From Enhygromyxa salina (GTDB lineage Bacteria; Myxococcota_A; Polyangia; Nannocystales; Nannocystaceae): DNA of 57,401 nucleotides. Below, piece after piece: positions 18,771 to 31,180 of this stretch. The position numbers were made by a program, and so were the translations under genes. The notes beneath the pieces were generated by a model, which ran no database searches, was not told where the DNA came from, and worked only from the letters and a program-made list of their open reading frames with translations. The stretch is taken from positions 1-57,401 of the forward strand of contig NZ_PVNL01000109.1 of assembly GCF_002994635.1 (NCBI RefSeq). The letters are read 5' to 3'. Within the stretch, counting starts at the first letter, position 1. Every line of letters begins with the position of its first letter.

Positions 18771-20296
18771 CAGCTCGCGCGGCCGAGCTCGCGCGGTTGG
18801 TCACGAAGGCTCGTCGCAATGATCCGCTCGACCGCCACAGCTTGGCCCCGCCCCGCTCGCCGCGACGCCTGGGCGATCGCATGGATCACCCCCAAGTCAG
18901 GCAACGGCAGCACCCGCAGCTCGGTCGCCGAGACCTGGGTGTTGCCGCTGCAGATCCGAAAGTAAGTATCAATCGTCCGCGACCCAAGCAGGGCCGCCAG
19001 CCCGATCACCTCCATCTCCGACATCCCCCCCGGACGGTGGATATAGTTCACATGGTTCTCGAGCCCAAACGCGCGGCACTCGAGATGCTTCGCAAGGTGC
19101 GGCGCGGCGGTGATCCGCTTCGGGTCCTCCTTCGCAGAGAACCGACGCAGCAGCACGTAATTACGATTGGCGAGCAGACGCGCGTCACCGATCGACGCCC
19201 GCACGTGCTCTTGCTTGCGAAACGGCTGACCCAGCGGCCAGGTCACGCCATCCGCCGACACGTGCTGCAACCACAACAACGGCAAGGTGTCGCGCTGGCG
19301 CGCGTGCTCGAGGTAGTCCGTCGCCCGAAACGGCACGATCGGTCCGGTCGACGCCTGTAGCCCCAGATCAGCCAGCACCATCGGCCAACCGCGGACCGCC
19401 TGCAGCAATCGAAGCTCATCCGCGCTGGTCGGCAGCGAGACCACCGCGTCTGCGTCGTCGCCCACGACATCACGCGAGGGCGCGCGCAGGCAGCTGACCG
19501 AAGCGAGATCCCCCAACCCCTGAGAGCGAGAGATGATCACTTCATGCTGCGCGCCCGCCTGCTTGGCATACACCACCACGATGTTCTCTTGCAGCACCGC
19601 GTCGCCGCGAAACGCGTCGGTGCGCGAGTCGAACACGTGAACCCTGCGAAGCCGCATCTGCTGGTGAAAGCGCGTACGAAACCGCCGAAAGTAGCGGCCC
19701 GAGGCGAAGCTGCGCGGGACCACGAAGCACAGCGCCCCGCCGGGGTGCAGCAATTCGCTCGCGACCTCCATGAAGCGCGCATAGATATTTGGGGCATCGC
19801 CCCCGCGCGGGTCCGATGGCGGCAGCTTGTAATAGGGCGGATTGGCGATCGCGAGGTGAAATCGCCCGACCGGCCGATCCCCCAATTCGAGCACGTCCTC
19901 GCTCAGCACCGAGAACGAGAAGCCAGGACCCAGGACCCGCCCCGCCACGGTCAAGCTGCGCACGAGCTGATCGCGCGCCCCCGGCTCGGACTCGACCGCG
20001 ACCAGCTCGACCCGGCGGCCTGGCTGGTCTCGCAGCGCGCGCGCGGCCAGGCTCAGCCCCAGGACCCCAGTGCCCGCGCCCGGATCGAGGATCCGCAGGG
20101 CGCCGAGCTGATCGAGCTCGCCGAGGTCGACGAGGCTCGCCATGAACTCGCCGAGCGCAGCCGGGCTGAAGAATTGCCCCCACCGCTTCTTGTGCGCCTT
20201 GGTCGACGTCGCACCCAGCGCCCGCGCCCGGCGGTCTGCCTCGGCGACGGGACTGCCGGCCTCGCCGCCCGGATCGTGCTGTCGCTCGTCAGTCAC
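18770..20296 (-). CDS. Solitary N6-adenine DNA methyltransferase (TaqI/PaeR7I-like)
   Basis: 508 residues. The order is that of gamma-class N6-adenine methyltransferases: GQFFSP near 40-45, SAM motif I DPGAGTG (71-77), VESEP at strand 2, and catalytic NPPY (152-155). The C-terminal target-recognition region contains SGNTQVSATELRVLPLP, typical of type II M.PaeR7I/XhoI-like enzymes. It should methylate adenine in a specific site. No restriction endonuclease gene lies beside it; the upstream neighbour is a J-domain protein. It may therefore be a regulatory or protective orphan, or one part of a system whose other part lies elsewhere. The end of the gene coincides with the dispersed repeat. Confidence 0.9.
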   Translation of the reverse strand: MTDERQHDPGGEAGSPVAEADRRARALGATSTKAHKKRWGQFFSPAALGEFMASLVDLGELDQLGALRILDPGAGTGVLGLSLAARALRDQPGRRVELVAVESEPGARDQLVRSLTVAGRVLGPGFSFSVLSEDVLELGDRPVGRFHLAIANPPYYKLPPSDPRGGDAPNIYARFMEVASELLHPGGALCFVVPRSFASGRYFRRFRTRFHQQMRLRRVHVFDSRTDAFRGDAVLQENIVVVYAKQAGAQHEVIISRSQGLGDLASVSCLRAPSRDVVGDDADAVVSLPTSADELRLLQAVRGWPMVLADLGLQASTGPIVPFRATDYLEHARQRDTLPLLWLQHVSADGVTWPLGQPFRKQEHVRASIGDARLLANRNYVLLRRFSAKEDPKRITAAPHLAKHLECRAFGLENHVNYIHRPGGMSEMEVIGLAALLGSRTIDTYFRICSGNTQVSATELRVLPLPDLGVIHAIAQASRRAGRGQAVAVERIIATSLRDQPRELGRAS

Positions 20297-20391
20297 GTGG
20301 GCTCACCCACTCGCGCCGCGAGGGGTCTGTGGGGGGCGACGTTACACGCAACCGCGGAGCTCGCGTAAGCCCCGTCCGGTCGGGCCCTCGA

Positions 20392-20754
20392 TCAGGACTT
20401 CCCGCGCGCCCGGCGGGCCGCCGCAGCCTGCTGACGCAGCGTCTCGAGCAGCTCCCGCTCGTGGGTCTCGAGCTGCTCGACGCGCTGGTCCGAGATCGGC
20501 GGACTGACCTTCGAGATCGCCGCAGCGGTCTCGTCGATCAGATCCTCGCCGACACAGCGGGCGTCGTACTCGGCCCGCTTGGTCGGATCGATCAGCACGG
20601 CAAACGCCTCCTCGATCAGCCGCGTGCGCGCAGGGGTGCGGCCTGTGCCGCTCGAGCGGTCGTGTTCGAGGGCTCGATGGAAGGCCCGGAGGATCTCGTC
20701 GGTCTCGGCCTCGGGCCCAAGGCCGAGGATCTCGTAGTAGTCGGGGTCGCGCAT
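20392..20754 (-). CDS. Small protein with degenerate J-domain
   Basis: 120 residues from ATG 20754 (MRDPDYYEILGL), preferred over the longer frame to 20826 that would overlap the preceding gene. DYYEILGLGPEAETDEI and YDARC match the ends of a J-domain. The invariant HPD loop that stimulates DnaK is EHD here (RALEHDRSSG), so normal co-chaperone activity is doubtful. The rest is a short helical tail rich in Glu/Arg. It lies between a large regulatory-domain protein and the DNA methyltransferase on the same strand and may be co-transcribed with them. Confidence 0.72.
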   Translation of the reverse strand: MRDPDYYEILGLGPEAETDEILRAFHRALEHDRSSGTGRTPARTRLIEEAFAVLIDPTKRAEYDARCVGEDLIDETAAAISKVSPPISDQRVEQLETHERELLETLRQQAAAARRARGKS

Positions 20755-20819
20755 CAGCCTGTATTCAATAACAGGTTTGCGGCCCCGCAGCGAAGCCTCC
20801 GCAACCGACTGCAACCCAA

Positions 20820-23800
20820 TCACCACTCTACAGGCGGCCCGAGCACGATTGTCACCTCCGGCTTGCCCTCGATCGTCAGCTGAATCTTGGTGCCGGGCGG
20901 CGCGCGGGTCAGCTTGTTGTAGCGGTGACTGTCGAGACCCGTGACCCCGCGCCCATCGACCGCGGTGATCTGATCACCGGGTGCGAGGCCGCTGGCAGCG
21001 GCGGGGCCACCGGGCCGGATCACCGCGACTTCAAACTGCTCGTCCTCGGGCTCGACCTCGGGGCCGTTGGGCTTGGTCTTGAAGCCGAGGTCGCCCCCGG
21101 TCTCGCGCTTGTCGAGCCGCGACACGAGCAGCTCGATGTCGCCGATGTCGAGCGGCGATGGCTCGGCTGCCAGGGTGAGGCTGCGGTGGTTCCACCCGTA
21201 GTCGGAGTCCGCCGTGAAGTCGCGGGGGAGGATCATCATGTTGACCCGTCCCGTCGGCACGTCCTCGACCTCAAACCGGCCGTCGGCACCGCTGACATCG
21301 CGTTGTTCGCCCTTGTCATCCAAGCCGAAGTTCATCGAGCCGTTGCGCGCGCTGATCGTGACGCGGTGGCCAGGTACTGGCGCGCGAGTGTCGGCGTCGA
21401 CCAACCGACCGGTGACGGTGATCATCGCTTGCAGCTCGATCTGCACGTCGTCGACCGACGCCCCGGCCGCGAGCTCGACCGTGGTCGAGGCGGCGCCCCC
21501 GGTCGCGGACACCGCGATCTCGTAGGTACCGGGGGGCAGCTCGCGCATGGCGAACACACCTTGGCTGCGAAAGAAGCTGTCCCTGCGCGTGAACGCGGCG
21601 GCCTTGTCAACAACCCGAACCTCGAACCGCTCCGGGCTGGTCTGGCCGCCCGCGAACACGACCTTGCCCGCGATCTGTCCGGTCTCGACGATCGTCAGCA
21701 CCACACCGCTGGCGCCCACTTCGACGTCCTCCACGATCGCCTCGCCGCCGCCCTTTCGGTAGGCGCGGAGCATGTAGCTGCCCTCGGACAGGTCGCGCAG
21801 CTCGAACGCGCCGTCGTGGTCGCTGAGCATCGGCTTGCGTCCCCAACCCCACCGCAGTGACCCGCGCGCGCTCGAGGCTCCGGCCGCTGCGCTGTCCGAG
21901 ATCCGCGTGGCGTCAATGAACGCGTCGGTCACCGGCCCGCCGTCGCCATCGACCACGCGACCGCTGATCGTGCCGTTGCGGGTCTCGACGACCAGCTCGA
22001 CCTCGGCCTCGTGACCTTCAGCGATGTCCACGACCTCGCCCTGAACGTCATCGTCGGAGCTCCCCGGCGCGCGCATGTCCTCGAACCAGCCCCCGTGGGC
22101 CCGAACCCGAGCGCCGCCAGGGCGAAGCCGCTCGAACACGAACCGTCCGTCGTCTCCGGTCTGCGTGGTCTCGCTCGAGTGGCTATCGATGCCACGGACC
22201 GAGACCGAGATCCCAGCCACGCCCGCGCCAGCCTCGTCGCGCACGATCCCAACCAGGCGCCCGGTCGCTGGCAGCTCCAGGCGCACGCCTTCGAGGTCGG
22301 CGGCTTCGCTCAGCTCGACCAGGAGCGGCTCGTCGAGGCCGGGGTAGTCGGCGCTCGCGGCCGTCAGCTCATAGCTGCCGGGCAGCAGCCCCTGCAGCTC
22401 GAAGCTGCCATCGGCCTCGGTCTGGCGGCCCCAGCTCGAGGTCTGCTGACCGCGGGGATCGGCGCCAGGTTTGAGCTTCGGTGCTGCCCTCACGTGGATG
22501 TTCGCCAGCGCGTCGCCGTTGCTGTCGACGACGACACCGCGAATTGCGAGCCCCGTGTGCACCCGCCACTCGACCTCGATGAGGTTTTGATCCGTGATGA
22601 TGATCGGCTCGTAGCGCGGCTCGGTCATGTACCCGTCGCAGCGGATCTCGACCTCGTACTCGCCAGGCAACAGCGCGCGCACCACCACGCCGCCCTGCTC
22701 GTCGATGGGGCTGGACTGGCGCAGATCCTTGGCGTCGAGGCGAACGCTGCCGTCCGTGCACGGGGCCCCGGTCTCGGCGATCACGACCTTGCCGGTCAGC
22801 GAGGCAGCAGGATGCGCCATCACGATCGTGCCCTCGGCGGCCTGCGCGAGGCCAAGGTGGATCTGCTCGACGGTCTCGCCATAGAGCTCGTCGGTTGTAG
22901 CGATCACGTCATAGACCCCAGGCTCGAGCCCGGTGATCTGGAACTGGCCCTCCCCGTCGGTGATCGCCGCACCGCGACCGCCGCTGGCGAACCGGGCCCC
23001 CTTGGCGACCACCGTGGCGTGTGGCACGGGGGCGCCAGTCTCGGCGTGCACGACCGTGCCGGTGATCGTCGACTCCGGGGTCATGAAGATCTCGGCCTGC
23101 TCGGTCGGCGCCGCGCTGTCGGTGCGTGCGCTCGCGTAGCCCTGCGCCTGGGCGTTGAGCGAGGCCACGCCGGGATCCGTCCACAGCTCGAAGCGCCCTT
23201 CGTCGTCGCTGAGCGCGGCCACGAACGAGCTGCTGTTGAAGCCCCAGCGCTCGCCCACGCCGACCAGCGCGCCGTCGATCACACCACCGCTGATGTCTTT
23301 GACGACCCCCCGGATCGCCACGCCGCCACGCTCGAGCGTGATGTTGGTGTCCCGGACCTCCTGGCCCGGATGCAGGCGCAGCTCGTAGCGCACTCGCCCG
23401 TCGACGCGCTCGCTCCATCGGCCCGGCCGAAACTCTGGCGCGCCCGCGCCGATCGAGGTGGGGACCGGCCACAGATCCTCGAGCCGATAGTGGCCGTCGT
23501 GCTCGGACTTGACGCAGCGCGGGCGCCCATCCCCGGCCCCGCGCAGCGCCGACTGATCCGCCCACGCGCAGACCGTGGCGCCCGCGATCCCGCGGCCTTG
23601 ATCGTCGAGGATCGTGCCCGAGACCACGGCTTTGTCAGCACGCAGCAGCAGCGTCCCGCTGTCGAGCGGCTCGCTGTTCACCGGGCGGGCGCCAAGGTCG
23701 AGCTGCTTGGTCGCGCCTTGTTCGGCCGTTGCGGTGCCGGAGTCGTCTTTGTTCGCGCCCAGCCACCACGCGCCGAGACCCAGGATGACCACAATCGCCG

Positions 23801-23837
23801 CGAGGACGCCGAACTTCAGTTGTTTACGATCGCTCAT
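20820..23837 (-). CDS. Membrane-anchored protein of carboxypeptidase-regulatory-like domains with C-terminal PDZ
   Basis: 1005 residues. One N-terminal membrane anchor is at about 8-27 (FGVLAAIVVILGLGAWWLGA). It is followed by a row of roughly eight to ten beta-sandwich units with the recurring signature G.V.D..G.P...A.V and DGRFEL..L..G.Y, as in CarboxypepD_reg domains. The end (about 925-1005) is a PDZ domain (GPAAASGLAPGDQITAVDG). It probably projects into the periplasm or outside and binds peptides or proteins. No protease catalytic motif was seen. It begins 83 bases after the kinase/WD gene on the same strand. Confidence 0.85.
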   Translation of the reverse strand: MSDRKQLKFGVLAAIVVILGLGAWWLGANKDDSGTATAEQGATKQLDLGARPVNSEPLDSGTLLLRADKAVVSGTILDDQGRGIAGATVCAWADQSALRGAGDGRPRCVKSEHDGHYRLEDLWPVPTSIGAGAPEFRPGRWSERVDGRVRYELRLHPGQEVRDTNITLERGGVAIRGVVKDISGGVIDGALVGVGERWGFNSSSFVAALSDDEGRFELWTDPGVASLNAQAQGYASARTDSAAPTEQAEIFMTPESTITGTVVHAETGAPVPHATVVAKGARFASGGRGAAITDGEGQFQITGLEPGVYDVIATTDELYGETVEQIHLGLAQAAEGTIVMAHPAASLTGKVVIAETGAPCTDGSVRLDAKDLRQSSPIDEQGGVVVRALLPGEYEVEIRCDGYMTEPRYEPIIITDQNLIEVEWRVHTGLAIRGVVVDSNGDALANIHVRAAPKLKPGADPRGQQTSSWGRQTEADGSFELQGLLPGSYELTAASADYPGLDEPLLVELSEAADLEGVRLELPATGRLVGIVRDEAGAGVAGISVSVRGIDSHSSETTQTGDDGRFVFERLRPGGARVRAHGGWFEDMRAPGSSDDDVQGEVVDIAEGHEAEVELVVETRNGTISGRVVDGDGGPVTDAFIDATRISDSAAAGASSARGSLRWGWGRKPMLSDHDGAFELRDLSEGSYMLRAYRKGGGEAIVEDVEVGASGVVLTIVETGQIAGKVVFAGGQTSPERFEVRVVDKAAAFTRRDSFFRSQGVFAMRELPPGTYEIAVSATGGAASTTVELAAGASVDDVQIELQAMITVTGRLVDADTRAPVPGHRVTISARNGSMNFGLDDKGEQRDVSGADGRFEVEDVPTGRVNMMILPRDFTADSDYGWNHRSLTLAAEPSPLDIGDIELLVSRLDKRETGGDLGFKTKPNGPEVEPEDEQFEVAVIRPGGPAAASGLAPGDQITAVDGRGVTGLDSHRYNKLTRAPPGTKIQLTIEGKPEVTIVLGPPVEW

Positions 23838-23920
23838 TCGTTACCTGCTGGTGACCTTCAAAGTCGTTGCGAGCGGAACGCCCCACCCGTCAGAACGTTG
23901 TTGCCCACTCTCAACCGGGC

Positions 23921-27271
<3,351 letters not shown>

Positions 27272-27391
27272 GGATCCCAAGCTAGAGCGGGATTGGCGAT
27301 GGTCGCACGAAGCGGTGTTCTGTGTTCGGTTGTGCATGGCTGCGGGCCTCACCTGACTTGTTCCCGGCACCGCCCGGGGCAATTGCAGAAA

Positions 27392-27469
27392 GTGTTTTCA
27401 GCTCGGGTCAGGCTTCTGACCCGCTTGCAGGCGCCATTCGTAGACTGGTTCACCTTGGGCAGCGGGCTG
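27392..27469 (-). repeat. Single inverted copy of the 75-bp hairpin repeat
   Basis: On the minus strand this matches the repeat units at 29151-29375 except for two stem base pairs and a few single changes. The hairpin CGGGTCAG (27404-27411) / CTGACCCG (27416-27423) replaces CGGGCGAG/CTCGCCCG of the array, so changes on one arm are matched on the other. It ends 19 bases before the ECF sigma start codon and would form most of its leader. Confidence 0.85.
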
Positions 27470-27488
27470 ATCGGCTATCCTGGCCCGC

Positions 27489-28115
27489 GTGACCCCCGAC
27501 TCCGCGCTCCTCGCAGCCTGGCGCGACGGCGACAGCCGGGCCGGATCGCAGCTGTTCGATCGCCACTACGCCCGGCTCGCGCGCTTCTTCAAGAACAAGG
27601 TCGGCGATGAGATCTACGACCTGATCCAGCAGACCATGCTGACGTGCCTGGAGAGCTGCGATCAGCTGCGCGACGACGCCCGGTTCGCCCCGTTCCTGCT
27701 CGGGGTCGCCCGCAACGTGCTGCTGCACCACTACCGGACCCGCGCGCGCAAGCACGACAAGATCGACTTCGACGTCAGCTCCGTCGCCGATCTGTTCGTC
27801 GGCGGCACCACGATCATCGCCCGACGCCAGCGCGATCGCCTGCTGCTCGACGCGCTCCGGCAGCTGAGCGTGGAAGATCAGATCCTGCTCGAGCTCTACT
27901 ACTGGGAGGAGCTCGGCGGGCCGGCGCTGGCCGAACTCTACGGCGCCCCCGAGGGCACGATCCGCACCCGGCTACGCAAGGCTCGCATGGCGCTCGAGCG
28001 GGCGCTGGCACGAGTGGCCCGCTCGCTCGGCGTCGCGCTGACCGACAGCGCCGACAACCTCGACGCCTGGGCCCGTGAGATCCGAGCGCTGGTTGACGGC
28101 GGATCTTCGGAGTGA
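27489..28115 (+). CDS. ECF-type RNA polymerase sigma factor
   Basis: 208 residues from GTG 27489. Region 2 (about 18-85) includes LFDRHYARLARFF and YDLIQQTMLTCLES, with FLLGVARNVLLHHYR. Region 4 (about 118-175) has LSVEDQILLELYYWEEL and APEGTIRTRLRKAR, the helix-turn-helix that binds -35. A 30-residue tail follows. No anti-sigma factor gene is adjacent; the divergent neighbour is a membrane kinase and the next gene a peptidase. Control could be through the kinase, as in kinase-linked ECF groups, but that is inference. Its leader carries a copy of the hairpin repeat. Confidence 0.88.
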   Translation: MTPDSALLAAWRDGDSRAGSQLFDRHYARLARFFKNKVGDEIYDLIQQTMLTCLESCDQLRDDARFAPFLLGVARNVLLHHYRTRARKHDKIDFDVSSVADLFVGGTTIIARRQRDRLLLDALRQLSVEDQILLELYYWEELGGPALAELYGAPEGTIRTRLRKARMALERALARVARSLGVALTDSADNLDAWAREIRALVDGGSSE

Positions 28116-28150
28116 GCGCCGCTCAACCCGGCGGGGATGGAGTTTGGCGC

Positions 28151-28184
28151 GGTCCGATCCGTGTGGCACAACTGGGTCCGATCC
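28151..28184 (+). promoter_or_regulatory. Direct repeat GGTCCGATCC before the peptidase gene
   Basis: Two identical 10-bp copies at 28151-28160 and 28175-28184 are 24 bases apart, between the sigma-factor stop and the peptidase start. This could be a tandem operator. No regulator can be named. Confidence 0.35.
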
Positions 28185-28197
28185 AGAGCGCGCGACC

Positions 28198-29112
28198 ATG
28201 AATCATTTTTATCCGATCGGCAGCCCAGGAACCCCATGGACCGACGCCGACAAGGCCGCCTGGTACGAGCGTCAGCAGATCCAGCGCAGCTATCAAGACG
28301 AGGTGCGCAGCAAGCTGGCGCGACTCGGCCCGGCGTTTACGGTCGAGCAATACGGCGCCTCCAGCCTCGACCCCCAGCGCTACCCGTTGCTGTGTGTGCG
28401 CTGCGAACAGGCTGGGCCGCAGGCACCCTGGGCGCTCGTGACCGGCGGCGTGCACGGCTACGAGACCAGCGGCGTCCAGGGAGCGCTCGCGTTCCTCGCG
28501 ACCGCCGCCTCGAACTACGCCGCCCGCGTCAACTTGGTGGTCGTGCCCTGCGTCAGCCCCTGGGGCTACGAGGTCATCAATCGCTGGAATCCGCGGGCGG
28601 TCGATCCGAATCGCTCGTTCGTGGCCGACAGCCCCGCCGAGGAGTCGGCCGCGCTCATGAAGCTCGTGGAGCGACTCGGGGTGAAGTTTCTCCTCCACAT
28701 TGATCTGCATGAGACCACCGACAGCGACGAGGCCGAGTTCCGCCCAGCCCTGGCCGCGCGCGACGGCGAGGCCTTTGAGCCGGGGTTGATCCCCGACGGG
28801 TTCTACACGGTGGGGGACAGCGAGAACCCGCAGCCCGGCTTCCAGGCCGCGATCGTGGCCGGCGTCGAGGCGGTGACCCACATTGCACCGGCCGACGCGA
28901 ATGGCGAGATCATCGGCTCGAAGGTGATGCAGCATGGCGTCATTCACTATCCCTTTGCTGCCCTGGGGCTGTGCGCGGGCATGACCGGTGCCCGGTTCAC
29001 CAGCACCACGGAGGTCTACCCAGACAGCCCCAAGGCCACGGCCGAGCAGTGCAACCTCGCCCAGGTCGCGGCCGTCCGCGCCGCGCTCGACCACGCGCTC
29101 GCGCACGCCTGA
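28198..29112 (+). CDS. M14-type zinc metallocarboxypeptidase
   Basis: 304 residues from ATG 28198. The zinc motif GVHGYE supplies His and Glu, with the third ligand His in LLHIDLHET; the substrate-binding AVDPNRSF and a late TEVYPDS (candidate catalytic Glu) are also present. No signal peptide, so probably cytoplasmic. Related M14 proteins cleave C-terminal residues or act as deacylases or amidases, and the exact substrate is open. It follows the ECF sigma gene by 82 bases with a direct repeat in between, so it may be separately regulated or part of the sigma regulon. Confidence 0.85.
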   Translation: MNHFYPIGSPGTPWTDADKAAWYERQQIQRSYQDEVRSKLARLGPAFTVEQYGASSLDPQRYPLLCVRCEQAGPQAPWALVTGGVHGYETSGVQGALAFLATAASNYAARVNLVVVPCVSPWGYEVINRWNPRAVDPNRSFVADSPAEESAALMKLVERLGVKFLLHIDLHETTDSDEAEFRPALAARDGEAFEPGLIPDGFYTVGDSENPQPGFQAAIVAGVEAVTHIAPADANGEIIGSKVMQHGVIHYPFAALGLCAGMTGARFTSTTEVYPDSPKATAEQCNLAQVAAVRAALDHALAHA

Positions 29113-29115
29113 GTC

Positions 29116-29136
29116 GGGGGGAGTACATGACCCCCC
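29116..29136 (+). terminator. G6/C6 hairpin after the peptidase gene
   Basis: GGGGGG (29116-29121) and CCCCCC (29131-29136) enclose AGTACATGA, four bases after the stop. There is no T-run, so it is a weak terminator candidate. The loop contains TACATGA, as in the GGTACATGACC repeat core, possibly by chance. Confidence 0.35.
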
Positions 29137-29150
29137 ACAGACACCGTGGC

Positions 29151-29436
29151 AGCTGAAAACAGCCCGCTGCCCAAGGTGATCCAGTCTACGAATGGCGCCT
29201 GCAAGCGGGCGAGGAGCCTCGCCCGAGCTGAAAACAGCCCGCTGCCCAAGGTGATCCAGTCTACGAATGGCGCCTGCAAGCGGGCGAGGAGCCTCGCCCG
29301 AGCTGAAAACAGCCCGCTGCCCAAGGTGATCCAGTCTACGAATGGCGCCTGCAAGCGGGCGAGGAGCCTCGCCCGAGCTGAAAACAGCCTCGCCCGAGCT
29401 GAAAACAGCCTCGCCCGAGCTGAAAACAGCCTCAGC
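29151..29436 (+). repeat. Tandem array: three 75-bp units plus shortened 21-bp units
   Basis: Units start with AGCTGAAAAC at 29151, 29226 and 29301 (period 75). They are followed by units that keep only that start and the CCTCGCCCG end, at 29376, 29397 and 29418 (period 21). Each full unit contains CGGGCGAG/CTCGCCCG with a four-base loop and a small GCTG/CAGC hairpin. The array ends directly against the stop codon of the minus-strand lipoprotein at 29437, between two convergent genes. It has no unique spacers, so it is not CRISPR. Confidence 0.92.
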
Positions 29437-30969
29437 TCAGCCGGGCGGCGGAACTGGCGACACGTCGCCCGGGATCGGCAGCTCGACGTCGCCGTACGCG
29501 GTCTTGTCCTGCTGCGTGATCTCCTGGTCGAGGTCGATGACGGTGCTGGTGTTGATGTCACCGCCGCCGTAGGGCGTGCCCTGCAGGCCGTACACCACCT
29601 CGGGCGTGTAGAAGTCGAGGGCGTCGCCGGTCATCCACACATAGCCACCCGGATCGAAGTCATGGTCGACCCCGCCCGCGGCGCTGTACGGCATCAGCTC
29701 GCCGACGACGTAGTTGGTGCCCTGCCAGATCCAGTCGCCGTTGATGTAGTCGTAGTCGAACGTGGTCGACTGGTGGGCGCTGGTCTGCATGTCGCCGTAC
29801 ATGGTCCGCTGGGCGATCAGCATCCAACCATCGTGGGCGAAGCTGAGGTCCGAGACCGGCATCGACGTGCCGCTGCCGTTGGGCACGTCGAACTCTTTCT
29901 TGGCCGTGCCCGGGTCGGGGATCCCATTTTGGCTGGCGTACGCGACCGACCAGACCTCGTTGTTCTTGGCCTGGTTGCTGGCTTGCGAGTGCTCCCACCA
30001 CACGCTGTAGTAGAGCCGGCCTGCGTGCGACTGCACGGCCCAGACCCGCTCGCCGAGCGGCGCGAACGAACCGTTGGGCTCACCAGGATCGTTGGCCGGC
30101 CCCATGGTCACGCTGCCCGTCGCGTGGTGATAGGTGCTGACGACGTCGCCGGTATACACGTCGAGCTGATAGATGCGACCGTCCTCGTGGTTTGACACGT
30201 AGATGGTCTCGCTCACGCAGTCGTAGTTGAGGTTGCCCATCGCCGGGCCGTTGTTGGGCAACGTCGCGAAGTTGCTGATCTCACCCGAGAGCCGATCGAT
30301 CTTCTTGATCGTCGACGTGTTCTGCGTGGCCCCGTACACCGTCGACGGCGCGACGTAGATGTTGCCGTCCGAGTCCAGCGTGATCCCGAAGATCCTGCCG
30401 CCGAAATTGGCCTCGTTCCAGGTTGGACGGGTGTAGAGGGGCGCCAGGTAATTCACGCTGGGCGGCGGGGGATCACCCGAGATGTCGACGATCGTGAGTA
30501 AGTGTTGGCCAAAGTTGCCGCTCTGGACCCGGTGGGTGACGATCGCAATCGTCTTGTCGAGGAAGTCCGCGTAGGCCGGATCCTCGAACGCCGGGAAGCC
30601 CCCGGCCGCGCCGTAGATCTCGGACTCACGACACGAGCCGGGACCCCCGGGGCCACCCGTGCCCTCGCCAGCGTCCCCGACTGTGCCGAGGTCGAATTTG
30701 GTGTTGGGGCCGCCGGAGTCGTCGTCGCCGTCGCCGTCGCCGTCACCGTCGCCCGGGTCGCCGTCGCCATCGCCCGTGTCGCCGTCGCCGTCGCCACTGG
30801 TGTTGGTCGTGGTGTTGGTCGTGCTGGTGCTGAGCGTGCCGCCGTCGGTGCCATCGGCCTCGAGGCCGCCGCTGAACGCCCCGTCGTCGGAGGACGAGGA
30901 GCACCCGGTGAGGCACATGAGCGAGGTGAGGCTGACGGTGGCGATCAAGCTAGGTTTGGCGATGGACAT
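29437..30969 (-). CDS. Secreted lipoprotein, beta-propeller-like, with GDGD linker
   Basis: 510 residues from ATG 30969, preceded by GGGAG at a good distance, although the frame is open further upstream. The lipoprotein signal ends in CLTGC. A low-complexity Gly-Asp linker (about 55-85) leads to a domain with repeated strands (IFGITLDSDGNIYVAP, LNYDCVSETIYVSN) resembling NHL/SMP-30-type propellers. Probably anchored in the outer membrane with the propeller exposed. No catalytic motif was seen. The stop codon touches the tandem repeat array. Confidence 0.75.
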   Translation of the reverse strand: MSIAKPSLIATVSLTSLMCLTGCSSSSDDGAFSGGLEADGTDGGTLSTSTTNTTTNTSGDGDGDTGDGDGDPGDGDGDGDGDDDSGGPNTKFDLGTVGDAGEGTGGPGGPGSCRESEIYGAAGGFPAFEDPAYADFLDKTIAIVTHRVQSGNFGQHLLTIVDISGDPPPPSVNYLAPLYTRPTWNEANFGGRIFGITLDSDGNIYVAPSTVYGATQNTSTIKKIDRLSGEISNFATLPNNGPAMGNLNYDCVSETIYVSNHEDGRIYQLDVYTGDVVSTYHHATGSVTMGPANDPGEPNGSFAPLGERVWAVQSHAGRLYYSVWWEHSQASNQAKNNEVWSVAYASQNGIPDPGTAKKEFDVPNGSGTSMPVSDLSFAHDGWMLIAQRTMYGDMQTSAHQSTTFDYDYINGDWIWQGTNYVVGELMPYSAAGGVDHDFDPGGYVWMTGDALDFYTPEVVYGLQGTPYGGGDINTSTVIDLDQEITQQDKTAYGDVELPIPGDVSPVPPPG

Positions 30970-31180
30970 GGCGGATCTCCCGAGTGATGGCCACACGTTA
31001 CTATTAGGAGCCTGCTGCGGGGATGTGCGCTGGCTATCCTGGCCATGGGATAGGGGAGATTTGCCGTCAGAACGCTGATAGAGGCGCGTAGAGGATGTTT
31101 GGTTGGCTGAAAGGATAGTGCTGTTCACGCGAATGGGCGAAATCGCGCGTCGGGGGAGCTTTGGGGCGATCCGGGTTGGC

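Noticed and set aside
29151..29436. CRISPR array or integron attC sites
   Set aside because: Units are contiguous without unique spacers, there are no cas genes, and no GTTRRRY/RYYYAAC core sites or integrase were found.
29146..30195. Plus-strand open frame through the tandem repeats
   Set aside because: The repeat period of 75 keeps the frame open by chance; the remainder is antisense to the lipoprotein gene and has no domain.
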